A stretch of 42,797 nt of DNA from Spirochaetota bacterium (GTDB taxonomy: Bacteria > Spirochaetota > B62-G9 > DRHN01), in contig JAFGTF010000030.1 in assembly GCA_016934265.1 (NCBI GenBank), positions 1 to 42,797 on the forward strand. The letters are read 5' to 3'. Both the position numbers and the translations under genes were made by a program. Numbering within the stretch: the stretch's first letter is position 1; each line of letters starts with the position of its first letter. Shown here piece after piece: positions 9,007 through 18,374 of the stretch. The notes under the pieces were generated by a model, which saw only the letters and a program-made list of their open reading frames with translations, did not search any database and had not been told where the DNA came from.

Positions 9007-9595
9007 TTTCGCCGTTTTTTCCATCCGTGCGTTCGGAAATTCGTATACCCGACTCGGTTATTAAATAATCGACCCGTATATCCGTTTCCTTTACCGGTAA
9101 AGAATCCAAAATCAGCCTGTCGTAAATCAGCGCGCAGCAGGGAATATCGGAATGAGCCGCAAGGAACCTGTCGTAGTAACCGCCGCCATATCCCAACCTG
9201 TCGCCCCTCGCGGTGAAAGCCAGCCCGGGTGCGATGATGAGGTCCACCTCATCGTAACGGATCTCACTGCAGTTGTTATTCGGTTCGAGAATACCGTATG
9301 CGCCCCGATGAAGCGACCGGTCGAGATCCGATAAAAGGAAGAAACGCATGCTAGAACGGGCCGGGTCGATTCTTGGAACGCCGATCCTTTTACCGGTCTC
9401 AAGCGCTCTCGTAAGAATAAGCCGTGTATCGATCTCGCTTTTATAGGGAATATAGCAGAGTAGGGCCGTGGACTTCGAAAAGGGATCCCAGCCGAAGAGG
9501 TTATTGGATATTATACGATCGAGCGAGGCTTTTTTTTCCGGATCAATGGCCCCCCGTATTTTTTCACTCAATATTCTCGTTTCCCGCTTCGTCAC
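8999..9595 (-). CDS. fthC: 5-formyltetrahydrofolate cyclo-ligase
   Basis: This enzyme converts 5-formyl-THF to 5,10-methenyl-THF using ATP, salvaging folate. The family signature RLGYGGGYYDRFLA lies in the C-terminal half, preceded by DLIIAPGLAFTARGD. The N-terminal SKSTALLCYIPYKSEIDT region is also typical. At 198 aa the length is normal. It starts with GTG at 9595, with a strong AGGAGA about 9 bases upstream inside the end of rarA (32-base overlap). The downstream MBL gene starts within its 3' end, so the three are translationally linked. Also annotated ygfA/MTHFS in other species. Confidence 0.93.
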   Translation of the reverse strand: MTKRETRILSEKIRGAIDPEKKASLDRIISNNLFGWDPFSKSTALLCYIPYKSEIDTRLILTRALETGKRIGVPRIDPARSSMRFFLLSDLDRSLHRGAYGILEPNNNCSEIRYDEVDLIIAPGLAFTARGDRLGYGGGYYDRFLAAHSDIPCCALIYDRLILDSLPVKETDIRVDYLITESGIRISERTDGKNGENG

Positions 9596-10856
9596 CTGAT
9601 ATTTTCTCCTTTCTTTCGAGGTTTCTCAAGAATTCGAGTCTTTTTTTCAGCTGTTTCTCGTCTCCGAGCCCTCCCGGAATATAGAATTTCAAATCGATGC
9701 CGAGGTACTCCTGTTCGGTCCAGTGATACGGGTAGTCGTGCGGGTAGCGGTACCCTTCCTTATGGGAAACGGAGGATCGCAGGTGAGGGGGTACCGGTAG
9801 GGTCTCGTGTTGCGTAACATGTTCCCCTGCGGCCTCGATAGCCGTGTAGCTCGAGTTGCTCTTCGGCTGGAGTGAGAGATAAAGCGCTACGTGTGAAAGG
9901 ATTATGCGCGATTCCGGCATGCCGATGCGTTCCACGGCATCGTATCCGGCCAGTGCGAGCGGGAGGGCGTGTGCGTCCGCAAGCCCTATATCCTCGCTCG
10001 CGAGTATGACGAGCCGTCGAGCGATATACAGCGGGTCTTCACCCGCCTCGAGCATTAGCGCGAGCCAGTATACGGCCGCATCCGGATCCGAACCACGTAT
10101 CGATTTGATGAACGCCGATATGGTATCGTAGTGGTAGTCCTCGTCCCTGTCATAGAGAAGGGGCTGGCTGTCTATAACGCGTGATATGTCGGCCTGTGAA
10201 ACGGTATCTCGTCCGCAATACTGAATTACCGCCTCGAGAAGGTTGAGCATCCTCCTGGCATCACCGTTCGCGAACCGTAAAAGCCACTCATTCGCGGTAC
10301 TATCGATGGATATCGATTCAGATTCCTCCGCCCGCTTCAATATGCATGCGAGCGAAAGCCTGTCAAGCGGCTCGAATTCAAATAGGAGGACACGTGAGCG
10401 TAGAGGGGGGATGAGTGCGTAAAACGGATTTCTCGTAGTAGTGCCGATAAGGGTCACAGTTCCCTCTTCGAGCGCAGGTAAAAGCCCGTCCTGCTGCAGT
10501 TTATTGAATCTGTGTATCTCGTCGATGAAGAGAATCGTACGCATTCCGACAGCCCGGTTCTTTTTCGCCTCAAAAAACGCAGTCCTGAGGTCTTCCACCC
10601 TGCTCGTTACGGCATTGAGCCGTATGATTTCGCTTTTCGTCAGCGCGGCGATTACACGCGCGAGCGCCGTCTTTCCGCAGCCTGAAGGGCCGAAAAAGAT
10701 TGACGACGTCATCCTGTCGTTCAGTATGAGGGAGCGGAGAACGCCCTCTTTTCCGACAATCTTCTGTTGACCGTAAAAACCGTCGAGAGAATCCGGTGCG
10801 AGCCGCTTTGCAAGCGGTTCTCGTTTTTCACTGTTGTTTTCGAAAAGTGTACCCAT
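9564..10856 (-). CDS. rarA: replication-associated recombination protein RarA (MgsA), AAA+ ATPase
   Basis: RarA is a clamp-loader-related ATPase acting at stalled or gapped replication forks. Seen: Walker A GPSGCGKT (residues 56-63), Walker B FIDEIHRF (DEIH 112-115), sensor 1 IGTTTRNPF, and sensor 2/C-terminal RarA segments (GDARRMLNLLE, SIRGSDPDAAVYWLA, SEDIGLADAHAL). The C-terminal HDYPYHWTEQEYL region is typical. At 430 aa it is full length. It lies 33 bases downstream of the phosphohexomutase gene and overlaps fthC. No defects seen. Confidence 0.96.
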   Translation of the reverse strand: MGTLFENNSEKREPLAKRLAPDSLDGFYGQQKIVGKEGVLRSLILNDRMTSSIFFGPSGCGKTALARVIAALTKSEIIRLNAVTSRVEDLRTAFFEAKKNRAVGMRTILFIDEIHRFNKLQQDGLLPALEEGTVTLIGTTTRNPFYALIPPLRSRVLLFEFEPLDRLSLACILKRAEESESISIDSTANEWLLRFANGDARRMLNLLEAVIQYCGRDTVSQADISRVIDSQPLLYDRDEDYHYDTISAFIKSIRGSDPDAAVYWLALMLEAGEDPLYIARRLVILASEDIGLADAHALPLALAGYDAVERIGMPESRIILSHVALYLSLQPKSNSSYTAIEAAGEHVTQHETLPVPPHLRSSVSHKEGYRYPHDYPYHWTEQEYLGIDLKFYIPGGLGDEKQLKKRLEFLRNLERKEKISGDEAGNENIE

Positions 10857-10889
10857 GCGTATGTCGCCTCGGCGAATAAAGGTTCGCGT

Positions 10890-12281
10890 TTATATGGATT
10901 GAGCGAGTGCCGTTCCCATTGCCATGAGCTTTTTTGTCCTTACGGCGGACGGAGATTCCGCCATTATGCGGATAACGGGCTCAGTATTTGAGAGACGAAG
11001 ATGAATCCACTCCTGCTTGTTATAAATTTTAATACCATCTAAAGTATCTTCTTCATGAGTATCAAAATATTTCTTGCATCCGTTGAAGAGATGCGCGTAC
11101 AATTCTTTACTTCGTGCCTGCCTGGACTCGATGGAAGTATCCTGCGGTTCGAGTGCGATTTTCTTTTTGTCCATATGATAGGATGGCCATGCACCTACTA
11201 TTTTTGAGAGAGGTTCGCCGACCTCCGCGAGAAGCTGAAGAATCAGTCCCATACCCACGATACTGTCCCTGCACGGGTTGATACCTGTAGCGATAACACC
11301 GCCGTTTCCTTCCCCGCCGTAGGATGCTTTTTTTTCGAGGATACCCCTGGTAACGTTGATTTCGCCTATTTTGGTGCGGAAAACCCTCACCCCGAAACGG
11401 TGGGCTAGGTCGTCCGCCATCATAGAGGTGGAGAGGTTGCATACGATATCGGTACTGGTATGACGCAGGTAGGATTCTCCCGCAAGAACAAGCGTATACT
11501 CCTCTCCAATGGCCTTTCCCAACTCGGAGACGACCGAGAGCCGGTCGCCGTCAGGATCCTGAGCGAACCCGATATCCGCCTTGGAATTCTTTACCAGCAC
11601 GCACAGGTCTGTGAGGTTTTGCGGCGTCGGTTCGGGTCCTCTCGGAAAATCGGTTTGAGGGCTCTCGTGTATACCGACGACGGTACATCCGAGTCGCTCC
11701 AAAAATTCCCTGGTTATCGCAGTACCGCTTCCCCCCACAGGATCTATCGCCACCACGAATCCCTTCTCTTTGATACGCTCCGTGTCTATCGACTTCGTCA
11801 CCGCATCGATATGCATACGTCCGGCGTCCGTACGCCCTGCCACGGATCCGATACGGTCATGCCCGGTCCATGACCCTGAAAGTTCGTCGGCTGCGGCGAA
11901 GCGCTCGATCTTTTCTACTTCGGGGCCTTCGATAAACAGCCCCCGACCGCTGCAGAACTTCAGCGCATTCCACTCGGGACCGTTATGGCTCGCAGTGATC
12001 GCTATGCCGCCGCAGCACCCAAGGTTCCTCGTACAGTACAGTACCGTTGGAGTAACGGCGATACCTATGTTGACCACGTCATGACCGAGGGAGGTGATCG
12101 TCGCTTCCACCACCCGCTCTATCGAAGGGCCGCTGTCCCTTGTATCGCGCCCTATGAGGAAAACGCCTTGTTTTTTTTCCGCAGCCTTTACGAACCCTCT
12201 CGTATACCTCATCACCACAGGCGGCGTGAGACTTTCACCAACGATGCCGCGTATTCCGGAAACACTCACCATAAGAGACAT
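10890..12281 (-). CDS. phosphohexomutase (GlmM/phosphomannomutase-like)
   Basis: An alpha-D-phosphohexomutase interconverting sugar-1- and sugar-6-phosphates through a phosphoserine. Four-domain signature residues are present: phosphoserine loop TASHN (Ser98), metal loop DPDGDR (242-247), sugar-binding loop GGEGNGG (322-328), and the C-terminal phosphate loop RLSNTEPVIRI. The start (SVSGIRGIVGESLTP) and TASHNGPEWNALKF resemble phosphoglucosamine mutases of the archaeal type and related bacterial enzymes. GlmM activity (cell-wall UDP-GlcNAc supply) is therefore plausible, but glucose or mannose substrates cannot be excluded. At 463 aa it is full length. It is in an operon with the OmpA-like gene (33-base gap) and rarA. 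Confidence 0.93.
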   Translation of the reverse strand: MSLMVSVSGIRGIVGESLTPPVVMRYTRGFVKAAEKKQGVFLIGRDTRDSGPSIERVVEATITSLGHDVVNIGIAVTPTVLYCTRNLGCCGGIAITASHNGPEWNALKFCSGRGLFIEGPEVEKIERFAAADELSGSWTGHDRIGSVAGRTDAGRMHIDAVTKSIDTERIKEKGFVVAIDPVGGSGTAITREFLERLGCTVVGIHESPQTDFPRGPEPTPQNLTDLCVLVKNSKADIGFAQDPDGDRLSVVSELGKAIGEEYTLVLAGESYLRHTSTDIVCNLSTSMMADDLAHRFGVRVFRTKIGEINVTRGILEKKASYGGEGNGGVIATGINPCRDSIVGMGLILQLLAEVGEPLSKIVGAWPSYHMDKKKIALEPQDTSIESRQARSKELYAHLFNGCKKYFDTHEEDTLDGIKIYNKQEWIHLRLSNTEPVIRIMAESPSAVRTKKLMAMGTALAQSI

Positions 12282-12314
12282 TCAGCATCCACCTTCCGAA
12301 TAGTAGCTTCGATA

Positions 12315-13550
12315 TTATTCGTCGAGGATTATAATCTCCACCCTTCTGTTCAGCCTTCTTCCATCTTCGGTCTCGTTGCTCGCTATAGGGCTGCCCTCTC
12401 CCATACCGATATACGTGATACCGGGCGCTGGTCCGAGCGCCGCAAGCCTCCGCCGGAGCTCCTGCGCGGTTTTCCGGGCTCTCTTCAAAGAAAGCGACTG
12501 GTTGTAGGAGGCGGGGCCGGTGCTGTCCGTGTGCCCGATTACCCTGATCCGTCGTTTTGAGAAATCGCGGAGCACGCCGACGATATTGTCGAGGTCTTCC
12601 GCCGCGCCCTCGGCGAGCTCGTCAGAGTCGAAACGGAAGAGTATCTCGCCGACATTGATCGATATTCCCTCCGGTACCGAGGTCACACTGACGGAGGGAA
12701 GGGTTTCTTTAAGCCTCTTCTCTATCGCCAGCGCGGCTTTGGCTCTCTCGTCAAGCGGCCCGCTTGTGGTAAGCACGGCGTGCGAGCTCCCCCTGTATTC
12801 CAAGACCTCGCCGTCCGACATGATGAAGATGTAATCGAAATTTTCTTTGTAAGAGCGCGGCACCCCCCTATCGAGGTTCCAATAGTAGCGCTGATTGAAG
12901 TAACCGACGACACGATAGGGAAAAGACTGAGAAAAGTCCGCTTCCCCGCTGTACGGGAGGGTGTAGTTTATCACGTAGTTTATCGAGAGCTCGGCGACGG
13001 TATCGCCGTCTATTTCCCTTTTCCCGAGATACTGGTATGACGCATGCGCGGGCAGAATTACCGGATCGTCGATACGGAAAACAGCTCTGAAGTCGTGGGC
13101 CTCGTGCGCTTTCGACGTCCACTGGTCTCCCGCGTCGAGCGGATTTTTCGGAAATGTCGGGACCCCGCGGACCACCGGCATGAAATATGAGGGTGATATC
13201 TCGTAGTTACCGTACACGTCCCTGAAAAATCGGGTAGGGTAGGTCTCTTCGAGCATGTACTCGCCGTTTCGGTCCCCTCTGTAGTAGAGAAACTCTCCGG
13301 TATGCATCGCACCGTCGCTCGAGACTTCCGTTACGGTGAGATCGCCGACGTTTTTGATTTGCACGGTTTTAAGAAGCACGTCGTTTCTGTATATCTCCTC
13401 GTCTGTGAACCCTTCTATATGAAACTTCTGTCCCTCCTCGTAGTTGAAGCGAAAGGTGTCGCCTGCAAGGAGGGGATACGCGAATGGCATTCCGGCCAAC
13501 GGCAGGGTGCAGAGCAGAATAAAGAGGAGCCTGCGCAGGTATTTTTTCAT
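12315..13550 (-). CDS. OmpA-family outer-membrane/peptidoglycan-binding protein
   Basis: A 411-aa exported protein. It has a signal peptide at residues 1-28 and a large N-terminal beta-rich region (30-270) of unrecognised family, perhaps an outer-membrane or periplasmic domain. It ends with an OmpA C-terminal peptidoglycan-binding domain (about 300-411) with the hallmark IRVIGHTDSTGPASYNQSLS, then KRARKTAQEL and GRRLNRRVEI. The Asp and Arg that contact diaminopimelate (or ornithine in spirochaetes) lie in these segments. The start ATG follows GGGGAGA by 4 bases. It is the first gene of the minus-strand operon that continues with phosphohexomutase, rarA, fthC and the MBL gene. Confidence 0.88.
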   Translation of the reverse strand: MKKYLRRLLFILLCTLPLAGMPFAYPLLAGDTFRFNYEEGQKFHIEGFTDEEIYRNDVLLKTVQIKNVGDLTVTEVSSDGAMHTGEFLYYRGDRNGEYMLEETYPTRFFRDVYGNYEISPSYFMPVVRGVPTFPKNPLDAGDQWTSKAHEAHDFRAVFRIDDPVILPAHASYQYLGKREIDGDTVAELSINYVINYTLPYSGEADFSQSFPYRVVGYFNQRYYWNLDRGVPRSYKENFDYIFIMSDGEVLEYRGSSHAVLTTSGPLDERAKAALAIEKRLKETLPSVSVTSVPEGISINVGEILFRFDSDELAEGAAEDLDNIVGVLRDFSKRRIRVIGHTDSTGPASYNQSLSLKRARKTAQELRRRLAALGPAPGITYIGMGEGSPIASNETEDGRRLNRRVEIIILDE

Positions 13551-13574
13551 TTTATCTCCCCGTACAAGAGGATA

Positions 13575-13597
13575 CCGTATAATCTAATAATATACGG
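13575..13597. promoter_or_regulatory. inverted repeat in the ompA-like leader
   Basis: A perfect 7-bp inverted repeat (CCGTATA / TATACGG, 9-base loop) lies 25-47 bases upstream of the ompA-like start codon, in its probable leader or promoter. It could be a repressor site or an mRNA hairpin. No T-tract follows on either strand. Confidence 0.4.
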
Positions 13598-13660
13598 CCT
13601 TTCGCGGGAGAGAGAACAGTGTAATCCGAACGTGTTTAATTCCAAAAAATAGAGGTTATC

Positions 13661-13689
13661 TTGTATTAATAGATGAATTGAATTATACT
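13661..13689 (+). promoter_or_regulatory. putative sigma-70 promoter for the defence-like module
   Basis: TTGTAT (13661-13666), 17-base spacer, TATACT (13684-13689), in the very AT-rich DNA between the ompA-like gene and the helicase gene. It would give a leader of about 85 bases to the ATG at 13782, which is preceded by AAGGAAGG. The rest of 13551-13781 holds the ompA leader and no visible gene. Confidence 0.5.
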
Positions 13690-13781
13690 ATAAATGTTTG
13701 TCGAGTGAATTCAGCTAATATTTAACTTAATGGGCTTAATCATATAATTGGATTGACCCTAAAAAAGAGCAAGGAAGGTTA

Positions 13782-16700
13782 ATGGATACGGATCTGTCAT
13801 TTATAATCAATGATGAAAATCAAAATCTCAAGGAGCGGTTTAAGATCCTTATCCAAAACACCTCATTCTTTGACTGCCTTGTCGGTTATTTCTATTCCAG
13901 CGGGTTTCACGCCATTTATCCGTCTCTCGAAAGAACGGAAAGCATTAGAATTCTTATCGGAATAAGTACGAACAGGAGCACTTTCGACCTGATGGAAAAG
14001 GCGAATAGACCTGCACAGCAAATAGTAGAATTCTCTCATGCTGAAGCCAAACAGAAAGTGCAAACACTAATTCAGATGGAGATGGAGAATTCCGATGACA
14101 ATAGAAATGTTGAAGAAGGGGTCCTGAAATTCATAGAGTGGATTAGAAGCGGCAAGCTTGAAATCAGAGCCTATCCATCACAGGATATTCACGCCAAACT
14201 CTATATTATGACATTCAAGGAAGGAGACAGGGATAGGGGAAGAGTTATCACGGGATCCAGTAATTTCACAAAGGCCGGGCTGGTAGACAATCTTGAATTC
14301 AACGTTGAGCTTAAAAACAGAAGTGACTATGAATTTTCAATAAACAAATTCAATGAATTATGGAAGAATGCCGTCGATGTAAGTGAAAAATATGTCCAGA
14401 CCATTCAGAGTAAGACTTGGCTGAATCGTAATATTACCCCCTATCAACTATACCTGAAATTTCTCTACGAGTATTTTAAGGATGTGCTCAGCCAGACTGA
14501 TGAAGTGTTTGTTAAATATCAGCCGCATGAGTTTAAAAGACTCGAATATCAGGAACAGGCAGTCTTAAATGCGAAGAAAATACTGCTGGAATACGGCGGT
14601 GTTTTTATCTCCGATGTCGTAGGCCTTGGAAAGACCTATATCTCAGCCATGTTGGCTGGTCAGCTGGACGGAAGAACACTTGTTATCGCTCCGCCGGTGC
14701 TTTTAGAAAAAACCAATCCCGGTTCCTGGCCTAATGTATTCTCAGACTTCAGAGTGCCGGCGGATTATGAATCGCTCGGCAAACTGGATGATCTACTGGA
14801 CAGAGGAACGGACAAATATATCAATATCATCATCGATGAAGCTCACCGTTTTCGAACAGAAACAACAATTACCTACGAGAAGCTTGCTGAAATATGTCGT
14901 GGGAAAAGAGTGATTCTGGTTACCGCGACTCCCTATAATAACACCCCGAAAGATATATTGAGTCTGCTCAAGCTGTTTCAAAAAGCTAAAAAAAGTACGA
15001 TTCCGAATCTGCCTGACCTTGAAACTTTTTTCAATCTTCTGGATAAAAGGCTTAAAAACCTGGACCGGAAGAAAAATTATTCTGAATACATTACTACCGT
15101 TAAAGCAAATGCGCGTGAAATCAGAGATAAGGTATTACGGTACTTGATGGTGCGCCGTACCAGGAGAGAAATTGAAAGGTACTTTATAACAGATATAAAA
15201 GAGCAGGGACTCAAATTCCCGGAGGTAAAAAAACCAAAGCCGCTGTATTATGAACTGAATGATGAAGAAGACGATATATTCACCAAAACGATCGAACAGA
15301 TTGCTGAAAAATTCATCTATGCCCGCTATATGCCCATGCTGTACTATAAGGGTAAAGTCGATCAGCTTGAGAAGCAGTCCCAGAAAAACATGGGACGTTT
15401 CATGAAAATACTTCTGGTCAAACGACTGGAAAGCAGCTTCTTTGCATTCAAACAATCGATAGAGAGATTCCTGTACTCATATAAGATGTTCATAAACGAG
15501 TTTGATAACGGATGTGTGTATGTCAGTGCGAAACACACCAAGAAGATATTCGAACTCTTGGAAAACGATGATGACGAAGCTGTCTATCGTTTGATTGATG
15601 AAGGCAAGGCGGAAAAGTATGACAGCAAAGATTTCAGAGAAGAACTTCGAAGAGATTTGCAGCATGACTATGAGATCCTGATCGAAGTTAAAATGCTATG
15701 GATGAAAGTAACCCGCGACCCGAAACTGCTGAAGTTCACACGAGCATTATCAAAAGATCCGGTCTTGCGCAACAATCACCTTATTATCTTTACGGAATCA
15801 AAGGAGACTGCACAGTACCTGTTTGAAAATATAAATAAGGAATATCCTTCCCGGGTGCTTTTATTTACCGGCGATTCGGGCGAATCGGTCCGCGATAAAG
15901 TTATTGATAATTTCGACGCCAGGGCACGGCACAGTAAAGATGATTATCATATACTTGTTTCGACGGAAGTCCTGTCGGAAGGCGTCAACCTTCATCGTGC
16001 CAATGTGGTAATCAATTACGATATTCCATGGAACCCCACTCGCATGATGCAGAGGGTGGGCCGTATTAACCGTATAGACACAATCTTTAATGAAATCCAT
16101 ATTTTCAATTTTTTCCCCACTGTACAGTCGAATGACCAGATAAAATTGAAGGAAGCGGCTGAAGGAAAAATAAATGCATTTCTCACTTTGCTAGGCGGCG
16201 ATGCGGAGCTTTTAACAGAGGGAGAGCCCATAGGGTCCCACGAGCTATTTAACAGGTTGATTTCAAAAAAAACAGTGGAGGGCGATGATGAAGCGGAGGA
16301 AAGCGAACTGAAATACCTGCAGGTTATCAGGGAAGTCCGAGAAAAGGATCCGGATCTCTTTGAAACAATAAAACTCCTCCCCAAAAAAGCCCGCACTGCA
16401 AAAAGAAACGACGAAATTACCGGCGCCCTTATCACCTATTTTCGCAAGGGGAAAATCCAAAAATTTTTCATGGCAAAGAACGACACGCAGTCGGAAGAGC
16501 TCGATTTTATGTCGGCGGCCGTTCTGCTTGAAAGCGTGCCCGAGGCAAAAAAGAAAAAACTCCCGCGAGAGATATATGATCTCCTGGACCAAAACAAGGA
16601 AGCCTTCGTTCTTGCGACAACAGAAGCGATGAACGAGACCTTGAAAAAAAGAGGGAGAGACAGTGCCGCAAATATACTTCGTATTCTAAAAGCAGTAATA

Positions 16701-16973
16701 AAAAACATGCAGCAATTCACCGAAGATCAGGAGTTTTATTTCAGAAGGGTATTGGCCCAGCTTGAAGAAGGCGGCCTGCCTAAACAGACGATAAAAAATA
16801 CATTAAAGGCGCTGGACGTTTTACAGGAAGAAATAAGTAATCCATTCAAGGTTCTGGCCGTACTAGAGGCGAATATCCCGGAGCGGCTGCTGCAGAGCCA
16901 TTATGCGGAAAAGTTCCCAGCCGTATTCGGTACCCGCGAAGTAATACTCTCGTTATTTCTGACGGGAGAATAA
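13782..16973 (+). CDS. PLD-nuclease / SNF2-type helicase fusion protein
   Basis: A 1063-aa protein joining an N-terminal phospholipase-D-like nuclease domain to a superfamily-2 helicase. PLD part (about 1-200): DIHAKLYI gives the HxK pair (His137, Lys139), followed by ITGSSNFTKAGL (157-167). There is a single HKD-type motif, as in DNA-cutting PLD nucleases that work as dimers. Helicase part: Walker A GLGKT (281-285), DEAH (352-355), TATPYNN (motif III, about 380), and motif VI QRVGRINRID near 757-766. The C-terminal 280 residues were not recognised. The start has a good AAGGAAGG. The gene is AT-richer than the flanks and opens the plus-strand trio with the AlbA_2 and methyltransferase genes. 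It likely translocates on and cuts invading DNA, by analogy with restriction helicases and DISARM components. This role is inferred. Confidence 0.88.
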   Translation: MDTDLSFIINDENQNLKERFKILIQNTSFFDCLVGYFYSSGFHAIYPSLERTESIRILIGISTNRSTFDLMEKANRPAQQIVEFSHAEAKQKVQTLIQMEMENSDDNRNVEEGVLKFIEWIRSGKLEIRAYPSQDIHAKLYIMTFKEGDRDRGRVITGSSNFTKAGLVDNLEFNVELKNRSDYEFSINKFNELWKNAVDVSEKYVQTIQSKTWLNRNITPYQLYLKFLYEYFKDVLSQTDEVFVKYQPHEFKRLEYQEQAVLNAKKILLEYGGVFISDVVGLGKTYISAMLAGQLDGRTLVIAPPVLLEKTNPGSWPNVFSDFRVPADYESLGKLDDLLDRGTDKYINIIIDEAHRFRTETTITYEKLAEICRGKRVILVTATPYNNTPKDILSLLKLFQKAKKSTIPNLPDLETFFNLLDKRLKNLDRKKNYSEYITTVKANAREIRDKVLRYLMVRRTRREIERYFITDIKEQGLKFPEVKKPKPLYYELNDEEDDIFTKTIEQIAEKFIYARYMPMLYYKGKVDQLEKQSQKNMGRFMKILLVKRLESSFFAFKQSIERFLYSYKMFINEFDNGCVYVSAKHTKKIFELLENDDDEAVYRLIDEGKAEKYDSKDFREELRRDLQHDYEILIEVKMLWMKVTRDPKLLKFTRALSKDPVLRNNHLIIFTESKETAQYLFENINKEYPSRVLLFTGDSGESVRDKVIDNFDARARHSKDDYHILVSTEVLSEGVNLHRANVVINYDIPWNPTRMMQRVGRINRIDTIFNEIHIFNFFPTVQSNDQIKLKEAAEGKINAFLTLLGGDAELLTEGEPIGSHELFNRLISKKTVEGDDEAEESELKYLQVIREVREKDPDLFETIKLLPKKARTAKRNDEITGALITYFRKGKIQKFFMAKNDTQSEELDFMSAAVLLESVPEAKKKKLPREIYDLLDQNKEAFVLATTEAMNETLKKRGRDSAANILRILKAVIKNMQQFTEDQEFYFRRVLAQLEEGGLPKQTIKNTLKALDVLQEEISNPFKVLAVLEANIPERLLQSHYAEKFPAVFGTREVILSLFLTGE

Positions 16974-17044
16974 TAAATGAGGTTAGTCAATGTTAAAAAG
17001 AGTATCTCCAACATTTAGATGCGTTGGTCTATTTTTAAATAGAG

Positions 17045-17057
17045 GACGGGCCCCGTC
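17045..17057 (+). promoter_or_regulatory. GC-rich palindrome at the AlbA_2 gene start
   Basis: GACGGG / CCCGTC with a single-base centre lies between an AGAGGA (17041-17046) and the ATG at 17061. The AGAGGA is 14 bases from the ATG, too far unless the hairpin loops out the intervening bases, so a structure-dependent start is possible. The rest of the 87-base gap shows nothing else. Confidence 0.35.
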
Positions 17058-17060
17058 TAT

Positions 17061-18374
17061 ATGCTGAAAGAAGAATCTCAAACTGTTGAATATAAACAAA
17101 CCTGGCGAAATGAATGCCTCAAAGTCGTATCCGCATTTGCGAATAGTGATGGAGGGGCATTGGTCATAGGTTTGGACGATAAAGGTAATCCTTCCGGCTT
17201 AAAGAATGCTAAAAGATTGCTTGAGGATATACCGAACACAATAAGAAATAAGCTTGGAATCATTCCCTCTGTTAAACTGGACAAGAAAAATATTATCAAA
17301 GTCGATGTTTCGCCAAGTTCTGTACCAATATCTTATAATGGGAAATATTACCTCAGGAGCGGAAGCACCGTTCAGGAATTACGAGGAAAAGAGCTTGCTG
17401 ATTTTCTGACAAGGAAAACCGGAGTTACCTGGGATGAAGCCTTTGAAGACAGGGCGAATTGGGATTATCTGGATGAATCCACCATTGAAAATTTTAAGCG
17501 TTTTGCCGTAGATCGTATTCCGTCAATCGTCACTGAAAAAAATTCAATTATTTTTAAGAAATTGAATCTCATTGAAAACCGGCATTTGAAAAGAGCTGCA
17601 GTTATACTTTTCGGCAACGAAGTAGAACGGTTCTACAGCCACGCCTGTGTGAAAATCGGCCGCTTCTTAACCGATACCGATATTCAAACAACGGACATTG
17701 TCAAGGGCAATTTATTTCAGCAATTGGGAAATGTACTAGAAATTCTAAGGACCAAATATCTGCGGAGCGAAATAAAATATGAAGATATACATCGTCGCGA
17801 TATTCTTGAATACCCGTATGAAGCCTTGAGGGAAGCGGTAATTAATGCGCTCATTCACCGGGATTACGGGAGCTTCTCTCAGATCCAAATCAGAATTTAT
17901 TCAGACAAACTTGTAATAATGAATGCCGGGGGTTTGCCGCCTGAGGTGCCGGTGGAATCGTTGAAAACCGAGCATCTTTCCAAACCGAGAAATAAGCTGT
18001 TGGCGGAAATATTCTATTATGCCGGATTTATTGAAGCCTGGGGTCGCGGCACCTTAAAAATTGTTGAAGAGTGTGTCGAACAGGGATTGCCGGAGCCGGA
18101 TTTCATAGAAGAAAACGGCGTGATGACCGTGATTTTTTACAAGGATAAGTGGAATAAGGAAAATTTAAAGAACCTCGGATTGAATGAAAGGCAAATCAAA
18201 GTCATAAATTACTTGAAAGAGAAGGTCTCAATTACTAATAAAGAATACCAATCGCTTTTCAGCATTACAGATCGCACCGCTTTACGTGACCTGAATGGTT
18301 TAATAACTAAAGGACTGGTACGAAAACGGGGTGAGAAAAAAGGAACACGTTACTTTCTTACACATGTCGGTTAA
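17061..18374 (+). CDS. AlbA_2 (Schlafen-type) DNA-binding / HATPase_c_4 / winged-helix protein
   Basis: A 437-aa protein of the family often labelled 'ATP-binding protein' or 'putative transcriptional regulator'. Domains: N-terminal AlbA_2/Schlafen-like domain (about 3-120; VEYKQTWRNE, AFANSDGGALVIGLDDKG); a GHKL/HATPase_c_4-type ATP-binding domain with REAVINALIHRDY (257-269), NAGGLP (288-293) and AWGRGT (326-331); and a C-terminal winged helix (about 365-437; ERQIKVINYL, TDRTALRDLNGLITKGLV). It lies in an apparent operon with the helicase upstream and the methyltransferase downstream (84-base gaps). Such proteins frequently accompany restriction-type genes. It could be the regulator of this module or an effector. 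Four ATGTCGG repeats cover its stop codon. Confidence 0.87.
   Translation: MLKEESQTVEYKQTWRNECLKVVSAFANSDGGALVIGLDDKGNPSGLKNAKRLLEDIPNTIRNKLGIIPSVKLDKKNIIKVDVSPSSVPISYNGKYYLRSGSTVQELRGKELADFLTRKTGVTWDEAFEDRANWDYLDESTIENFKRFAVDRIPSIVTEKNSIIFKKLNLIENRHLKRAAVILFGNEVERFYSHACVKIGRFLTDTDIQTTDIVKGNLFQQLGNVLEILRTKYLRSEIKYEDIHRRDILEYPYEALREAVINALIHRDYGSFSQIQIRIYSDKLVIMNAGGLPPEVPVESLKTEHLSKPRNKLLAEIFYYAGFIEAWGRGTLKIVEECVEQGLPEPDFIEENGVMTVIFYKDKWNKENLKNLGLNERQIKVINYLKEKVSITNKEYQSLFSITDRTALRDLNGLITKGLVRKRGEKKGTRYFLTHVG

Noticed and set aside
8185..9216. 343-codon plus-strand open frame
   Set aside because: Antisense to the MBL hydrolase and cyclo-ligase genes, both of which have clear catalytic motifs.
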